Assembly (NCBI RefSeq): GCF_000688515.1 | Contig: NZ_JHZK01000031.1 | Location: 1 to 41,514 of the forward strand | Source of the DNA: Afifella pfennigii DSM 17143 | GTDB taxonomy: Bacteria; Pseudomonadota; Alphaproteobacteria; Rhizobiales; Afifellaceae | Direction of reading: 5' to 3' | Length of the DNA: 41,514 bases | In this document: in pieces, positions 33,105-41,111 of the stretch | Numbering within the stretch: the stretch's first letter is position 1 | How the letters are laid out: the number at the start of each line of letters is the position of its first letter | Made by a program: the position numbers and the translations under genes | Notes under the pieces: model-generated | The model's input: only the letters and a program-made list of their open reading frames with translations | Told to the model about the DNA's origin: nothing | The model's database searches: none

Positions 33105-33827
33105 TCATGCCGTCGGGCCGGGCCATACGATGCCGCTCAGCATCTTCGCCGCAAAGACGAGATAGAGGGCGGCGAAGCCCCAACGCAAGGCGGCGATCGC
33201 CTGCGCGTAGAGCTCTCGCAGGGCGGGGATCTGCACCGCCATGGCAAAGCCGCTGTAAATGACTACGGCCAGCGCGGTGCAGCCGAGGACGATCGCCGCA
33301 AGCAGCGATGGCGCGGCGTCGGGCTGCAAGGCCAGCGACATGACCGCGATCCAGAACAGCGCCGATTTCGGGTTCGACAGCGATACGACGAGCCCTTTGC
33401 CCATCAGTGCGAGCGGCCGCTCCGTTAGCGCCCCGGGGGCGGCGTCCTTGCCTGCCCCGCGCACATCGCTTTCCAGGCGTTCTTCCGCTCCAGTTTCGGC
33501 GGGGCGCGGACCTGCCCGCCCCTTCCGCCCAACCGGCTGACGCAGCGCCTGCCGGGCACTGTCGGCTGCCAGCTTGAACAGCACGATCGCCCCTAGGACG
33601 ACGAGATATGGATAGGCGGCGCTTTCCAACAGGAAGATGCCGATACCGAGCGCCGAGCCGAGAGCCCAGAGAAAGCTCCCCGTCGACACGCCGAAGGCGA
33701 GGGCGAGCGCCGGCCGAGCCCCACGCGACAGCGAGGTCTCCACGATCAGGACATTGCTCGGCCCCGGCGCGATCGCCGCCACGACGAAAAGCAGAAGCGC
33801 GGAGGCGAGCGCGGCGAGCGCCGACAT
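33105..33827 (-). CDS. LysE/RhtB-family amino-acid exporter
   Basis: The 240-residue protein has the LysE start LLLFVVAAIAPGPSNVLIVE and SRGARPALALAFGVSTGSFLW, then GKGLVVSLSNPKSALFWIA, all typical of RhtB/LysE proteins. Six helices are expected. The loop between helix 3 and 4 carries an extra ~45-residue charged insert (GRKGRAGPRPAETGAEERLE). The family exports amino acids and related compounds. The gene starts one base after the stop of the PLP-enzyme gene, so it belongs to a three-gene operon and likely exports that pathway's product. Confidence 0.88.
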   Translation of the reverse strand: MSALAALASALLLFVVAAIAPGPSNVLIVETSLSRGARPALALAFGVSTGSFLWALGSALGIGIFLLESAAYPYLVVLGAIVLFKLAADSARQALRQPVGRKGRAGPRPAETGAEERLESDVRGAGKDAAPGALTERPLALMGKGLVVSLSNPKSALFWIAVMSLALQPDAAPSLLAAIVLGCTALAVVIYSGFAMAVQIPALRELYAQAIAALRWGFAALYLVFAAKMLSGIVWPGPTA

Positions 33828-33828
33828 C

Positions 33829-34896
33829 TCATCGGCAGCCGACGGCGAGGCGGTCGGCTTGGCATTTCCCTGGCTGCAGGGCGGCGCGCTCGTTCACCCC
33901 GCCCGTATGCACCAAAAGCACTTTGTGGCGCCGGTCGAACTCTCCGGCAGCGGCCATTGCCTTCAGGCCGCGTAGCGCCTTCAGCATATAGGTGGGCCCG
34001 AAATAAAGGCCCGTGGCGGCAAGCAGCCTTTCGCTCTCCTCGACGTCTGCGTCGGTGAAATGGCCGTAACCGCTCCCGAGCGCCCCGTCGAACAGCGTGA
34101 ACGGCAGCTCGTCAACAAGCTCCGGCGCCACCCCCTGGGGCGGGACGATGCCGAGTGCTTGGGCGCATTCGGCAAGTCGCCGCCGATAGGTCATGCGCTC
34201 GTAATCGTCGATGCGCACCCCGACCACCCGCCAGCTCGCGTCGTGGAAATGCCTGCTGAGGTAAAGGCCGATAATCGTCCCTCCGGTACCGACTGGAAGC
34301 ACAACCGTGTCGAATGAGATGCCGAGCGCCTTCTCCTGCGCGGCGATCTCGCAACCCAGCCCGATCGGCCCGGCTAGAGCGAAAGGGGCGGCCGCGCCGG
34401 CCGGCACGATGAGGGGGGCAAGTCCCCTTTCCTCCAGCTCGGCGAGCTTCGCCTGCCGGCACGCTTCAAAGCGCAAGGGGTCCTCGATCTGCACCACCTC
34501 CGCGCCCGATTGCAGGATGGCGCGGTAATTGCCCTGCGCAGAGGACGGCGCCGGGCCGCGCAGGATGATAGAGATCGGCACGCCTTCCTGCCGGCAGTAA
34601 TGCGCCATGGCGCGCATGCAGTTCGATTGCGGCACGCCGTCGGTGAGGATGGCTTTCTTGCCGCTCGCCGCGCGATGGGCGAGCACGGCGGCGACGGCGC
34701 GGCGCTTCACGCCCGAACCGATCGCGTCATGCCGGTCCTCGCGCTTGACCCAGACGTCGAGCCCGATTTCCGCCGAAAGCGCCGGGCTTGCCTCGATCGG
34801 CGTCGGCTGCAGCGCCAGCCGGCCCTGGCCGGCGGCCCCGGCGCCGGCGGCATGCAGGGCTTGCTCCGCCGCAAGGGGATGAAGTTGCGCGACCAA
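33829..34896 (-). CDS. PLP-dependent enzyme, ACC deaminase / D-cysteine desulfhydrase family
   Basis: The 355-residue fold-type II enzyme has LQPTPIEASPALSAEIGLDV, VWVKREDRHDAIGSGVKRRA, ILTDGVPQSNCMRAMAHYC and LPVGTGGTIIGLYLSRHF. The PLP-binding lysine is probably K64. The usual GGNKxR is changed to GSGVKRR and the substrate-side S-N-H to S-N-C (91-93), so the reaction may differ from the known family members (ACC deaminase, D-cysteine desulfhydrase, L-cysteate sulfo-lyase). The TTG at 34896 is the only available start after an in-frame stop, nine bases after the methyltransferase-like gene. The reaction is unassigned. Confidence 0.8.
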   Translation of the reverse strand: MVAQLHPLAAEQALHAAGAGAAGQGRLALQPTPIEASPALSAEIGLDVWVKREDRHDAIGSGVKRRAVAAVLAHRAASGKKAILTDGVPQSNCMRAMAHYCRQEGVPISIILRGPAPSSAQGNYRAILQSGAEVVQIEDPLRFEACRQAKLAELEERGLAPLIVPAGAAAPFALAGPIGLGCEIAAQEKALGISFDTVVLPVGTGGTIIGLYLSRHFHDASWRVVGVRIDDYERMTYRRRLAECAQALGIVPPQGVAPELVDELPFTLFDGALGSGYGHFTDADVEESERLLAATGLYFGPTYMLKALRGLKAMAAAGEFDRRHKVLLVHTGGVNERAALQPGKCQADRLAVGCR

Positions 34897-34905
34897 GGGT
34901 CTGGC

Positions 34906-35868
34906 TCACGCCTTGGGCACGGCCCGGAAGCCATAGGACAGATGCGCAACGTGGTGCCCGTCGCTCACGCGCTGCCTGGCCTGCTCCGCCGTCAGGGCCG
35001 CCGGCGCCAAAAGGAGCCGCATCTCCTCGGCCGAGACGTCGACGATGGAAGGGTAGGCGTAGCCGCATTCGCGAAGGATGCCTGCGGCCGCCGCCTCGTC
35101 GTAGAACAGGAAGGCCTCGTGCGTGAACTGCGCTTCGTAGAGCGCATATTGCTCCACATATTCCTCATCGCTCTGACGCATGACCGCGACCGTCCCGCGC
35201 TCGAAGGCCATGCCGGCGCGCTGAAAGCATTCGGCGATGGCGTCTTCGGGAATGCGCCCGCCGATCAAGGTGATGACGCAGCCGCCCGGCGCCAGCTTCT
35301 CCTTGGCTGAGAGGAGAAAGCCGAGCTGGGGCAGGAGCGACCATTTCAGCAACGGGTCGTCCTCTGCGTAAGCCAGTTTCAGATAGGCGCTGGAATCGGT
35401 CAGCGTCGTCGTCGCCAGGTCGGATTGAAGCTCCTGGTCGGAGGCCATCACCAGCGGCAGGTTGGCGTAGATGAGGTCGCATTCCCACGGCACCGGCTCG
35501 CAATCGCGCCCGACGACGAAGCAAAGCTCCTCCGGCAGATCCTCAGGCACCGTGTTGTCGCGGATGTTGCGCTCGATGTCCGGGATGATCTCCGGCACGA
35601 TATCCGTCACCACCAGCGAGCCGATGCGGAACAGCCGCAGCGCGGCGATGACGTCGACGCCGTTGGCGCTGCCGATGAAGGCGGCGCGCGCGATGTTCTC
35701 GCCCCGGTCCTGCTTCAACCGGCGCAGCTCCGAAAGGGCGACATGCAGCCAGTCGTTGCACGGCTCCTCCTCGATGCCGGACATGCGCGGGCCGAGATGG
35801 ACCCGGTCATGCATCGTCACGGAAGCCAGATCGTGAAGCGCAAGCAAGGGGCGAACGGAAACATCCAT
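34906..35868 (-). CDS. SAM-dependent methyltransferase-like protein, unknown substrate
   Basis: The 320-residue protein has a Rossmann SAM site: motif I AAFIGSANGVDVIAALRLF (62-80), then LVVTDIVPEIIPDIERNI as the acidic loop. A motif IV-like CDLIYANLPLV at 130-140 has N-L-P in place of N-P-P-Y. After the core come LAPGGCVITLIGGRIPEDAI and a C-terminal domain of ~100 residues without a recognised family. It could transfer a methyl group or use SAM in another way, such as aminocarboxypropyl transfer. The ATG at 35868 has GAGAGGA upstream. It is the first gene of the three-gene operon and diverges from the CBS-like gene. Confidence 0.7.
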   Translation of the reverse strand: MDVSVRPLLALHDLASVTMHDRVHLGPRMSGIEEEPCNDWLHVALSELRRLKQDRGENIARAAFIGSANGVDVIAALRLFRIGSLVVTDIVPEIIPDIERNIRDNTVPEDLPEELCFVVGRDCEPVPWECDLIYANLPLVMASDQELQSDLATTTLTDSSAYLKLAYAEDDPLLKWSLLPQLGFLLSAKEKLAPGGCVITLIGGRIPEDAIAECFQRAGMAFERGTVAVMRQSDEEYVEQYALYEAQFTHEAFLFYDEAAAAGILRECGYAYPSIVDVSAEEMRLLLAPAALTAEQARQRVSDGHHVAHLSYGFRAVPKA

Positions 35869-36189
35869 GGCACGATCCTCTCTTCAGCGGCCTCTCTGGC
35901 CGCACTCGGCGGCCGCGGGCGCGCCGCTCGCGAAAGCGCCGGCCCGCCCTCCAAGTCTCGCCTCAAGAGTGCGCATCCGCGCCGCCGCCGGCAAAATAAG
36001 AAAGTTCAATTCCGCCTACGAAACGCTTCCCGGTCCGGCGCCAAGATTGAATTCTTACAGTCTATCCAACGCGGCAATATGAGAAAAACTTATTACTTGA
36101 GCGTCGGCCCATAAGCTTATTCTTCGCCCAGGACCGGCCAGCTCGGCGAGGTTTCAGCCGAAAAGCTGCGCAGGGCGAAAGGGCATCTC
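35869..36189. promoter_or_regulatory. Divergent promoter region of the amino-acid cluster
   Basis: In this 321-base gap the last ~140 bases (35990-36130) are AT-rich. The palindrome ATAAGCTTAT lies at 36111-36120; related stretches are AATAAGAAAGTTCAATT near 35995 and ACTTATTACTTGAG near 36088. Inverted ATAAG/CTTAT half sites suit a LysR-type regulator, and a LysR gene closes the plus-strand operon. No gene is seen in the gap. The assignment of these sites to that LysR protein is inference. Confidence 0.45.
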
Positions 36190-36225
36190 ATGGCACAAGG
36201 AATGGCACAAGGAATGGCACAAGGA
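36190..36225 (+). repeat. Triple 12-bp repeat at the start codon
   Basis: ATGGCACAAGGA occurs three times in tandem (36190, 36202, 36214), giving three in-frame ATGs and the protein N-terminus MAQGMAQGMAQG. AAAGGG lies seven bases before the first ATG; each later ATG is preceded by its own AAGGA, but too close to be a normal ribosome site. Changes in copy number would keep the frame. Confidence 0.9.
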
Positions 36226-37215
36226 TTTGATGCGTTGGAGCATTCGCTCCTTTCGGCGATCGGCAACACGCCGCTCGTCAGGCTGGACAACCTGCCGCTC
36301 GGCGACAGTGCCAGCCTCTGGGCCAAGCTCGAATTCCTCAATCCGGGCGGCAGCGTCAAGGATCGCATCGTCCGTTACATTGTCGCCGACGCGCAAAGGC
36401 GTGGCCTGCTTCAGCCCGGCGGCACCATCGTGGAAAACACCTCCGGCAACACCGGCGCCGCCATCGCCATGGTGGCCGCGCAGCAAGGCTACCGGGCGAT
36501 CCTGACGATGCCCGACAAGGTCAGCGCCGAGAAGCAGGCGGTGCTGCGCGCCATGGGCGCTGAGGTCGTTGTCTGTCCGACCAAGGCCCGTCCCGGCGAT
36601 CCGGATCATTACGTGCAGCGGGCGCGGGACATCCACGCCGGCCTGCACGGATCCTTCATGATCAACCAGTACGACAACCCGCTCAATGCCGAGGCGCATT
36701 ATCTGACGACCGGCCCGGAAATCTGGGAGCAGACCGGCGGCCATATCGACCTGTTCGTCGCCAGCGGCAGCACCGGCGGCACCATCTGCGGCGTCGGCCG
36801 CTACCTCAAGGAGAAGGATCCGAGCATCAAGATCGTGCTGCTCGATCCGGTCGGCTCGATCTACTACACCTATTTCTATACCGACGCCGTCGATGAGAGC
36901 GAGATCGCCCCTTATGCGGTGGAAGGCGTGGGCGAGGACCATCTTGCCGGCTGCATGGATTTCTCCCTCATCGACGAGGTCGTCCGCTTCACCGACGAGG
37001 ACGCTTTCGGCGCGGCGCGGCTGCTGGCCAGGTCTCAGGGCCTGATGTGCGGCGGCAGTTCGGGCGCCAATGTCTGGGGCGCCATGGTGCTGTCCGGGCG
37101 CCATCCCGGCGCTTCCATCGTCACCGTCCTGCCCGATATGGGCATCAAGTATCTCTCCAAGATCTATTGCCAGGCGGCCAGGGCCCCGAGGGTCGCGGAG
37201 CCCGCGCTCGGCTGA
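36190..37215 (+). CDS. PLP-dependent cysteine-synthase / cystathionine-beta-synthase-like enzyme
   Basis: The 341-residue fold-type II enzyme has SAIGNTPLVRLDNLPLG, LEFLNPGGSVKDRIVRYI (PLP lysine K57), ENTSGNTGAAIAMVAAQQGY, GSTGGTICGVGRYLKEKDP and MCGGSSGANVWGAM. The stretch VLLDPVGSIYYTYFYTD matches cystathionine beta-synthase more than CysK. No CBS regulatory domains are present. Such enzymes replace the beta group of serine or O-acetylserine, making cysteine, cystathionine, cyanoalanine or 2,3-diaminopropionate. It heads the plus-strand operon with a transporter and a LysR regulator and is divergent from the methyltransferase-like gene, so a specialised product is more likely than basic cysteine synthesis. 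Confidence 0.85.
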   Translation: MAQGMAQGMAQGFDALEHSLLSAIGNTPLVRLDNLPLGDSASLWAKLEFLNPGGSVKDRIVRYIVADAQRRGLLQPGGTIVENTSGNTGAAIAMVAAQQGYRAILTMPDKVSAEKQAVLRAMGAEVVVCPTKARPGDPDHYVQRARDIHAGLHGSFMINQYDNPLNAEAHYLTTGPEIWEQTGGHIDLFVASGSTGGTICGVGRYLKEKDPSIKIVLLDPVGSIYYTYFYTDAVDESEIAPYAVEGVGEDHLAGCMDFSLIDEVVRFTDEDAFGAARLLARSQGLMCGGSSGANVWGAMVLSGRHPGASIVTVLPDMGIKYLSKIYCQAARAPRVAEPALG

Positions 37216-37552
37216 GGTCGCGCATCCCCCTCGCCGTGCTTCACAGCCCGCCGGCCTTGCCCGGCGCCGCTCCGCTTCGGCGGGGTACGGCGGAATAAGG
37301 ATATTCGATTTGTCTTCGTGGCTGGGGCGGGCAGGCTGCTGCGGAGCCCGGCGCCGGCCGGGCCCTCAAGATCGGCAAGCGAGGGATGAAGGCATGTCGG
37401 CGATGGTGGGGCGGGACAATAGCCGCCTGGCGCTTTCGGCGCGGGACACATGCCTCGCCGGGCGCCAAGCGAAGCCTTTCCGTGCCGCCCCGGCGGGCGC
37501 GCGCCCTCCAGTTTCGCGGCGCGGCGGAAGCCGCGCGCCGAGGGTCTGATTC
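37216..37552. other. GC-rich gap within the plus-strand cluster operon
   Basis: The 337 bases hold no convincing gene; open frames are arginine/alanine-rich and lack ribosome sites. A G/C-only hairpin GCCCGGC-GCCG-GCCGGGC lies at 37346-37363 without a T tract. A short AT-richer stretch (ATAAGGATATTCGATTTG, about 37297-37314) could hold a promoter for the EamA gene. Whether the CBS-like and EamA genes share one transcript is therefore open. Confidence 0.4.
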
Positions 37553-38482
37553 ATGCTCTTTTCCCAGGCCACGCAACGCCTCTCCGCCCTCACCTTTTGG
37601 GTTGTCCTTGGCGGAACGCTCTTCGCCCTGATCTGGTCGCTGTCTTTCGTCGTCACGCGTCTTGCCCTCGACGAGATCCCGCCGGTGCTTCTGGCGGCCA
37701 TCCGGCTGACCCTTTCCGGGACGATGCTGATGGCGCTGCGGCTGCGCGCCGCCGCCGAACTCTGGCGCAGTTCTCCGTCCTCCGCGCGGCAGACCATCCT
37801 GCTCTCCGGCCTGTTGTCGCAAGCCGTCTATCTGGGCGCCTGCTATTGGGCGCTGACGGCCATCCCGACCTCCATCGTCAACATCTTCGTCTCTTCCCTG
37901 CCGCTTCTCACCATCCCGGCCGCCTTTCTGGTGCTGCAGGAGCGGGCTGGACCTCTGGAGATCCTCGCCGTGCTCATGGGCGTTGCCGGTGTCGCCATCG
38001 CCGTCTTCGATGCCGACACGATGGGCGCCGCCAGCGGCGCCTACCTCCTCGCCGTCCTCCTCCTGGTTGTCGCGGTGGCCTCGCTGGCGCTCGGCAACAC
38101 CTTGATCAAGCGCATCGTCTCCACGCGCAACTTCTTGGAGGTCTGCGCCTTGCAGTTCCTCTCCGCCGGTCTGGCCCTCTTGCTCCTGGCCCCGTTCTTG
38201 GAGGCAATGCCGAGCCTGGCCAGCGTCGTTCGGGCGATCCCGGAACTCGCTTACCTAGTTCTTTTCGGCTCGATCCTGGGAACGGCCATCTGGTTCCGGC
38301 TGCTCACCGTCCTCACGGCCAACCAGGCGGCGTCCTTCTTTCTCTTGACGCCGATCATGGGCATCCTGCTCGGCAGCCTGGTCTTCGGCGAGCCTTTAAC
38401 CTTGGCAAAGCTGTTCGGCGTTCTCGTACTCGTCACTTCAATCGCCTTAAAGGTGCTGGTAACGTTTCAGAATAACTCCTGA
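37553..38482 (+). CDS. EamA/DMT-family transporter
   Basis: The 309-residue protein has ten helices in two EamA repeats. The first begins FWVVLGGTLFALIWSLSFVV and includes PTSIVNIFVSSLPLLTIPAA. The second begins AYLLAVLLLVVAVASLALGN and includes LTANQAASFFLLTPIMGILL. It exports small molecules such as amino acids. It is the second exporter of the cluster; the LysE protein is the other. The LysR gene follows 36 bases later. The ATG is preceded by CCGAGGGTC, a moderate ribosome site. Confidence 0.88.
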   Translation: MLFSQATQRLSALTFWVVLGGTLFALIWSLSFVVTRLALDEIPPVLLAAIRLTLSGTMLMALRLRAAAELWRSSPSSARQTILLSGLLSQAVYLGACYWALTAIPTSIVNIFVSSLPLLTIPAAFLVLQERAGPLEILAVLMGVAGVAIAVFDADTMGAASGAYLLAVLLLVVAVASLALGNTLIKRIVSTRNFLEVCALQFLSAGLALLLLAPFLEAMPSLASVVRAIPELAYLVLFGSILGTAIWFRLLTVLTANQAASFFLLTPIMGILLGSLVFGEPLTLAKLFGVLVLVTSIALKVLVTFQNNS

Positions 38483-38518
38483 TTGAGAAGGTCTGGGCGG
38501 AGGCGCGAGGAGAGCGGC

Positions 38519-39505
38519 ATGTTCTATTTGGAAAAGCTGTCGTTTCGCCACCTGGTCACCCTGCGGGTGCTGTATCGCACCCGCAGCATGTCGGCGACGG
38601 CGATGGAAGTGGGGCGCACCCAGCCCGCCATCAGCCAGCAGATCGCCGCGGTCGAGGATGCCGTCGGCTTCGCCGTCCTCTACCACCGGCGCGGCAGCAT
38701 CCACTTTACCGCCCGTGGCGAGCGTCTCGTCGGCGAAGCGACGCGGCTTCTGGAGGATTTCCAGGCGAGCGTCGCCGAGATTCGCCGCATCTCCGGCGAG
38801 CCCATCAGGATCGGCATGCCGGAGGATGTGCGCCTCGCCCTGGCGAGTTCTTTGGCTTCCCTCAAGGCCGGCAACGTTGAGATCGTCTCCATGACCTCGC
38901 TCGACGTCATCCGCTCCTTCCATGCGGGCGATTTGCATCTCGGGCTGGCGGAGACGGCCGAGCCCCTGGCCGACTCCATGCGGACCTGGCGTTTCGGCCT
39001 TAGCTGGGCCGGCTGCCGGCCGCACATTCCCGGCCCGCAGGATATCCGCGTCGTCTCCTTCCCGCATGGCTGCTTCTATACCGGGCTTGCAGCGGAGGCG
39101 CTCTGCCGCGCCGAGCATCGCATGACCCGGCATCTCACCTTCTTCAGCCTCGGCGAGATTTTTCGCGAGCTGGCCAATGGTGGCGTAACCATCGTCTCAG
39201 CGCATCTATCCAACAGCCTGGGCTCCTGGCATGGCGACATCGACCTGCCGCCGCTGCCGAGCTCCAACCTCAACCTTCTGGCGAGCTCTGCCGACGACGA
39301 CCATCTGTCCTGGGCGAGCACGACCCTTGCGGGCGGCCTGACAAGGGCCTTGAGCCGCAACGCGCAGAGCCCCATCGCAGAGATGCTGAAAAGCCTCGAT
39401 ATCGATTTGCGCGTCTACGGCCATGCAGGCCGCGGGGCGTCGGGCGATAGCGGGCCTTATGCCGGTGTTCCGCCCCAGGCGCCACCCGATCGCCGGCTTA
39501 TGTAG
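38519..39505 (+). CDS. LysR-family transcriptional regulator
   Basis: The 328-residue protein has the LysR helix-turn-helix at about 5-65: SFRHLVTLRVLYRTRSMSAT, MEVGRTQPAISQQIAAVEDA and VLYHRRGSIHFTARGERLVG. The effector domain starts at GEPIRIGMPEDVRLALASSL. The C-terminal ~30 residues are proline/glycine-rich. The ATG at 38519 has GAGGAGAG eight bases upstream; a TTG at 38483 is a poor alternative. LysR proteins usually control a divergent or adjacent operon and respond to a pathway metabolite, so it probably controls this cluster. Confidence 0.9.
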   Translation: MFYLEKLSFRHLVTLRVLYRTRSMSATAMEVGRTQPAISQQIAAVEDAVGFAVLYHRRGSIHFTARGERLVGEATRLLEDFQASVAEIRRISGEPIRIGMPEDVRLALASSLASLKAGNVEIVSMTSLDVIRSFHAGDLHLGLAETAEPLADSMRTWRFGLSWAGCRPHIPGPQDIRVVSFPHGCFYTGLAAEALCRAEHRMTRHLTFFSLGEIFRELANGGVTIVSAHLSNSLGSWHGDIDLPPLPSSNLNLLASSADDDHLSWASTTLAGGLTRALSRNAQSPIAEMLKSLDIDLRVYGHAGRGASGDSGPYAGVPPQAPPDRRLM

Positions 39506-39530
39506 GCGCTGGCCGATGTCCTTGGCGAAG

Positions 39531-39617
39531 TGGTGCGGGCGGTCGGACTCGAACCGACACTCTGTCACCAGAACCGGATTTTGAGTCCGGCGCGTCTACC
39601 AATTCCGCCACGCCCGC
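39531..39617 (-). tRNA. tRNA-Leu (anticodon CAA)
   Basis: The 87-base gene has acceptor arms GCGGGCG and CGCCCGC, a discriminator A and an encoded CCA end (39531-39533). The D arm has GGCGGAATTGGTAGACGC. The anticodon stem CCGGA...TCCGG holds loop CTCAAAA with anticodon CAA. A long variable arm (TTCTGGTGACAGAGT) is followed by the T arm GTCGGTTCGAGTCCGAC. The long variable arm and CAA anticodon identify leucine, reading UUG codons. Confidence 0.97.
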
Positions 39618-39839
39618 ATGCGCTCATCGGCCTGCCCCTTGAAAGGCTCGCCCGAAGCGCCGCCGGATTGCTTAGGCTCTCGGCTGGCGAAGCGCAAGAC
39701 GGCAATCGCCACGCCTGCATCTCACGCCCGCCCGCCATCTTTCCGCACATTGCGCCGCACACGCGTTCTAAGCGCCAGATAGGGCTTGAGCCGCGGCCGG
39801 GTGAAGGCGATAAGCCTCTCGCCGACAAACGGAATGCCC

Positions 39840-40433
39840 ATGCTACGCGCCCTCTATGACTGGACCATGAGCCTAGCGGCCAGCCGCCACGCGACATCCG
39901 CGCTCGCCGGCGTCTCCTTCATCGAAAGCTCCGTCTTTCCCATCCCACCCGATACGCTGCTCATCCCGATGGTGCTGGCGGAGCGGGCGCGGGCCTGGTT
40001 CTACGCCATCGTCTGCACCATCGCCTCCGTCCTCGGCGGGCTCGCCGGCTATTTCATCGGCGCCTTCCTCTACGAGGCGGTGGCGGAGCCGATTCTCGCC
40101 TTCTACGGCTATGGCGACAAGTTCCAGGCCTTCGCCGAGCGCTACAATACCTGGGGCGCCTGGGCGGTGCTGATCGCCGGGGTCACGCCCTTTCCCTACA
40201 AGGTCATCACCATCGCATCGGGCGCCACCGGCCTGTCGCTTCCGGTCTTCATGGTCGCCAGCATCGTCGCCCGCGGCATCCGCTTTTTCGCCGTGGCCGG
40301 CCTGCTCTATGCTTTCGGCCCGCCTGTGCGCGCCTTCATCGAGCGTCGCCTCGGCCTCGTCTTCACCGTCTCGCTCGCGCTCCTGCTCGGCGGCTTCGTG
40401 GTGGCGAGATACGCCATGCCGGGAGGCCATTGA
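39840..40433 (+). CDS. YqaA/DedA-like (SNARE-associated/VTT domain) membrane protein
   Basis: The 197-residue protein has SALAGVSFIESSVFPIPPDT, a motif of YqaA-type DedA relatives. It continues with VLGGLAGYFIGAFLYEAV, then WAVLIAGVTPFPYKVITIAS with the conserved arginine/lysine-proline area, and two more helices. DedA/VTT proteins move lipids or carriers across the membrane; the role of this subfamily is undefined. ATG 39840 has CGGA six bases upstream; ATG 39834 is also possible. The stop overlaps the dsbB start (TGATG). Confidence 0.88.
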   Translation: MLRALYDWTMSLAASRHATSALAGVSFIESSVFPIPPDTLLIPMVLAERARAWFYAIVCTIASVLGGLAGYFIGAFLYEAVAEPILAFYGYGDKFQAFAERYNTWGAWAVLIAGVTPFPYKVITIASGATGLSLPVFMVASIVARGIRFFAVAGLLYAFGPPVRAFIERRLGLVFTVSLALLLGGFVVARYAMPGGH

Positions 40434-40939
40434 TGGCCGCCCTCCTGCGCTCCCCGCTCGCCCTTGCCCTCATCGTCTTCCTGGCGTCGGGGGCGACGGT
40501 GCTCGCCGCTCTCGCCTTTGAGCATATCGGCGGTTACGAGCCCTGCGCCCTCTGCCTGACGGAGCGCGTCCCCTACTATCTCGCCTTGCCGGTCGCCGCG
40601 TTCGCCGCCGGGGCCGCCTGGCGCGCCGCGCCTCCCGCCCTGCTCATCCTCGTCTTCGCGGGACTGGCGCTCATCATGGCCGTCAGCGCCGGGCTCGGCG
40701 TCTATCACGCCGGCGTGGAATGGGATTTCTGGGAGGGCCCGGCCGCCTGCGCCCCCACGGGCGGGCCGTCGGACGCCACCTCCATGCTGAACTCCCTGCA
40801 GGCCGGCAATGTCGGGCCGAGCTGCGAGGATGCCGTCTGGCGTTTCCTCGGCCTCTCCTTCGCCGGCTGGAACGTTGTCGCCTCCCTCTTCCTGGTGACC
40901 CTCGCCCTTCTCGGCATGGTGAGCGCGCGCCGCCGCTGA
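40433..40939 (+). CDS. dsbB: Disulfide bond formation protein B
   Basis: The 168-residue protein has four helices and both DsbB cysteine pairs: CALC (C38, C41) after GGYEP, and C106 (AACAPTGG) with C131 (GPSCEDA). YHAGVEWDFWEGPAACAP and SMLNSLQ are typical of the alphaproteobacterial branch. It re-oxidises DsbA in the periplasm and passes electrons to quinone. The ATG at 40433 shares a base with the upstream stop, giving coupling to the YqaA-like gene. This pairing recurs in Rhizobiales. It is about 7 kb from the DsbG/DsbD reductive locus; dsbA itself is not in the window. Confidence 0.92.
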   Translation: MAALLRSPLALALIVFLASGATVLAALAFEHIGGYEPCALCLTERVPYYLALPVAAFAAGAAWRAAPPALLILVFAGLALIMAVSAGLGVYHAGVEWDFWEGPAACAPTGGPSDATSMLNSLQAGNVGPSCEDAVWRFLGLSFAGWNVVASLFLVTLALLGMVSARRR

Positions 40940-40999
40940 GACCTGGAGCGGCGAGGTGCGCCAGAGCGTGTCATGCCTTGCTGGAAGCGGTTCTGTTTT

Positions 41000-41039
41000 G
41001 GTTTCGGCGAGGCTCGACGCGGCGAGCCCCGCCGAAACC
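41000..41039. repeat. 17-bp inverted repeat downstream of dsbB
   Basis: GGTTTCGGCGAGGCTCG (41000-41016) and its near-exact complement (41023-41039, one mismatch) are separated by six bases. No T tract follows on either strand, so it is a weak terminator candidate. It may be a dispersed palindromic element or a remnant of mobile DNA, since an IS lies 160 bases further on. Confidence 0.7.
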
Positions 41040-41111
41040 AAACCTGAAGGGCCGGGGCTTTTGCGCCCAATGCTTCGGCGCTCGGCTCGTCCGTAGCCCC
41101 GCTGCGGCCGA

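Noticed and set aside
37394-37549. 51-codon frame before the EamA transporter
   Set aside because: No ribosome site and arginine/alanine/proline-rich shadow composition.
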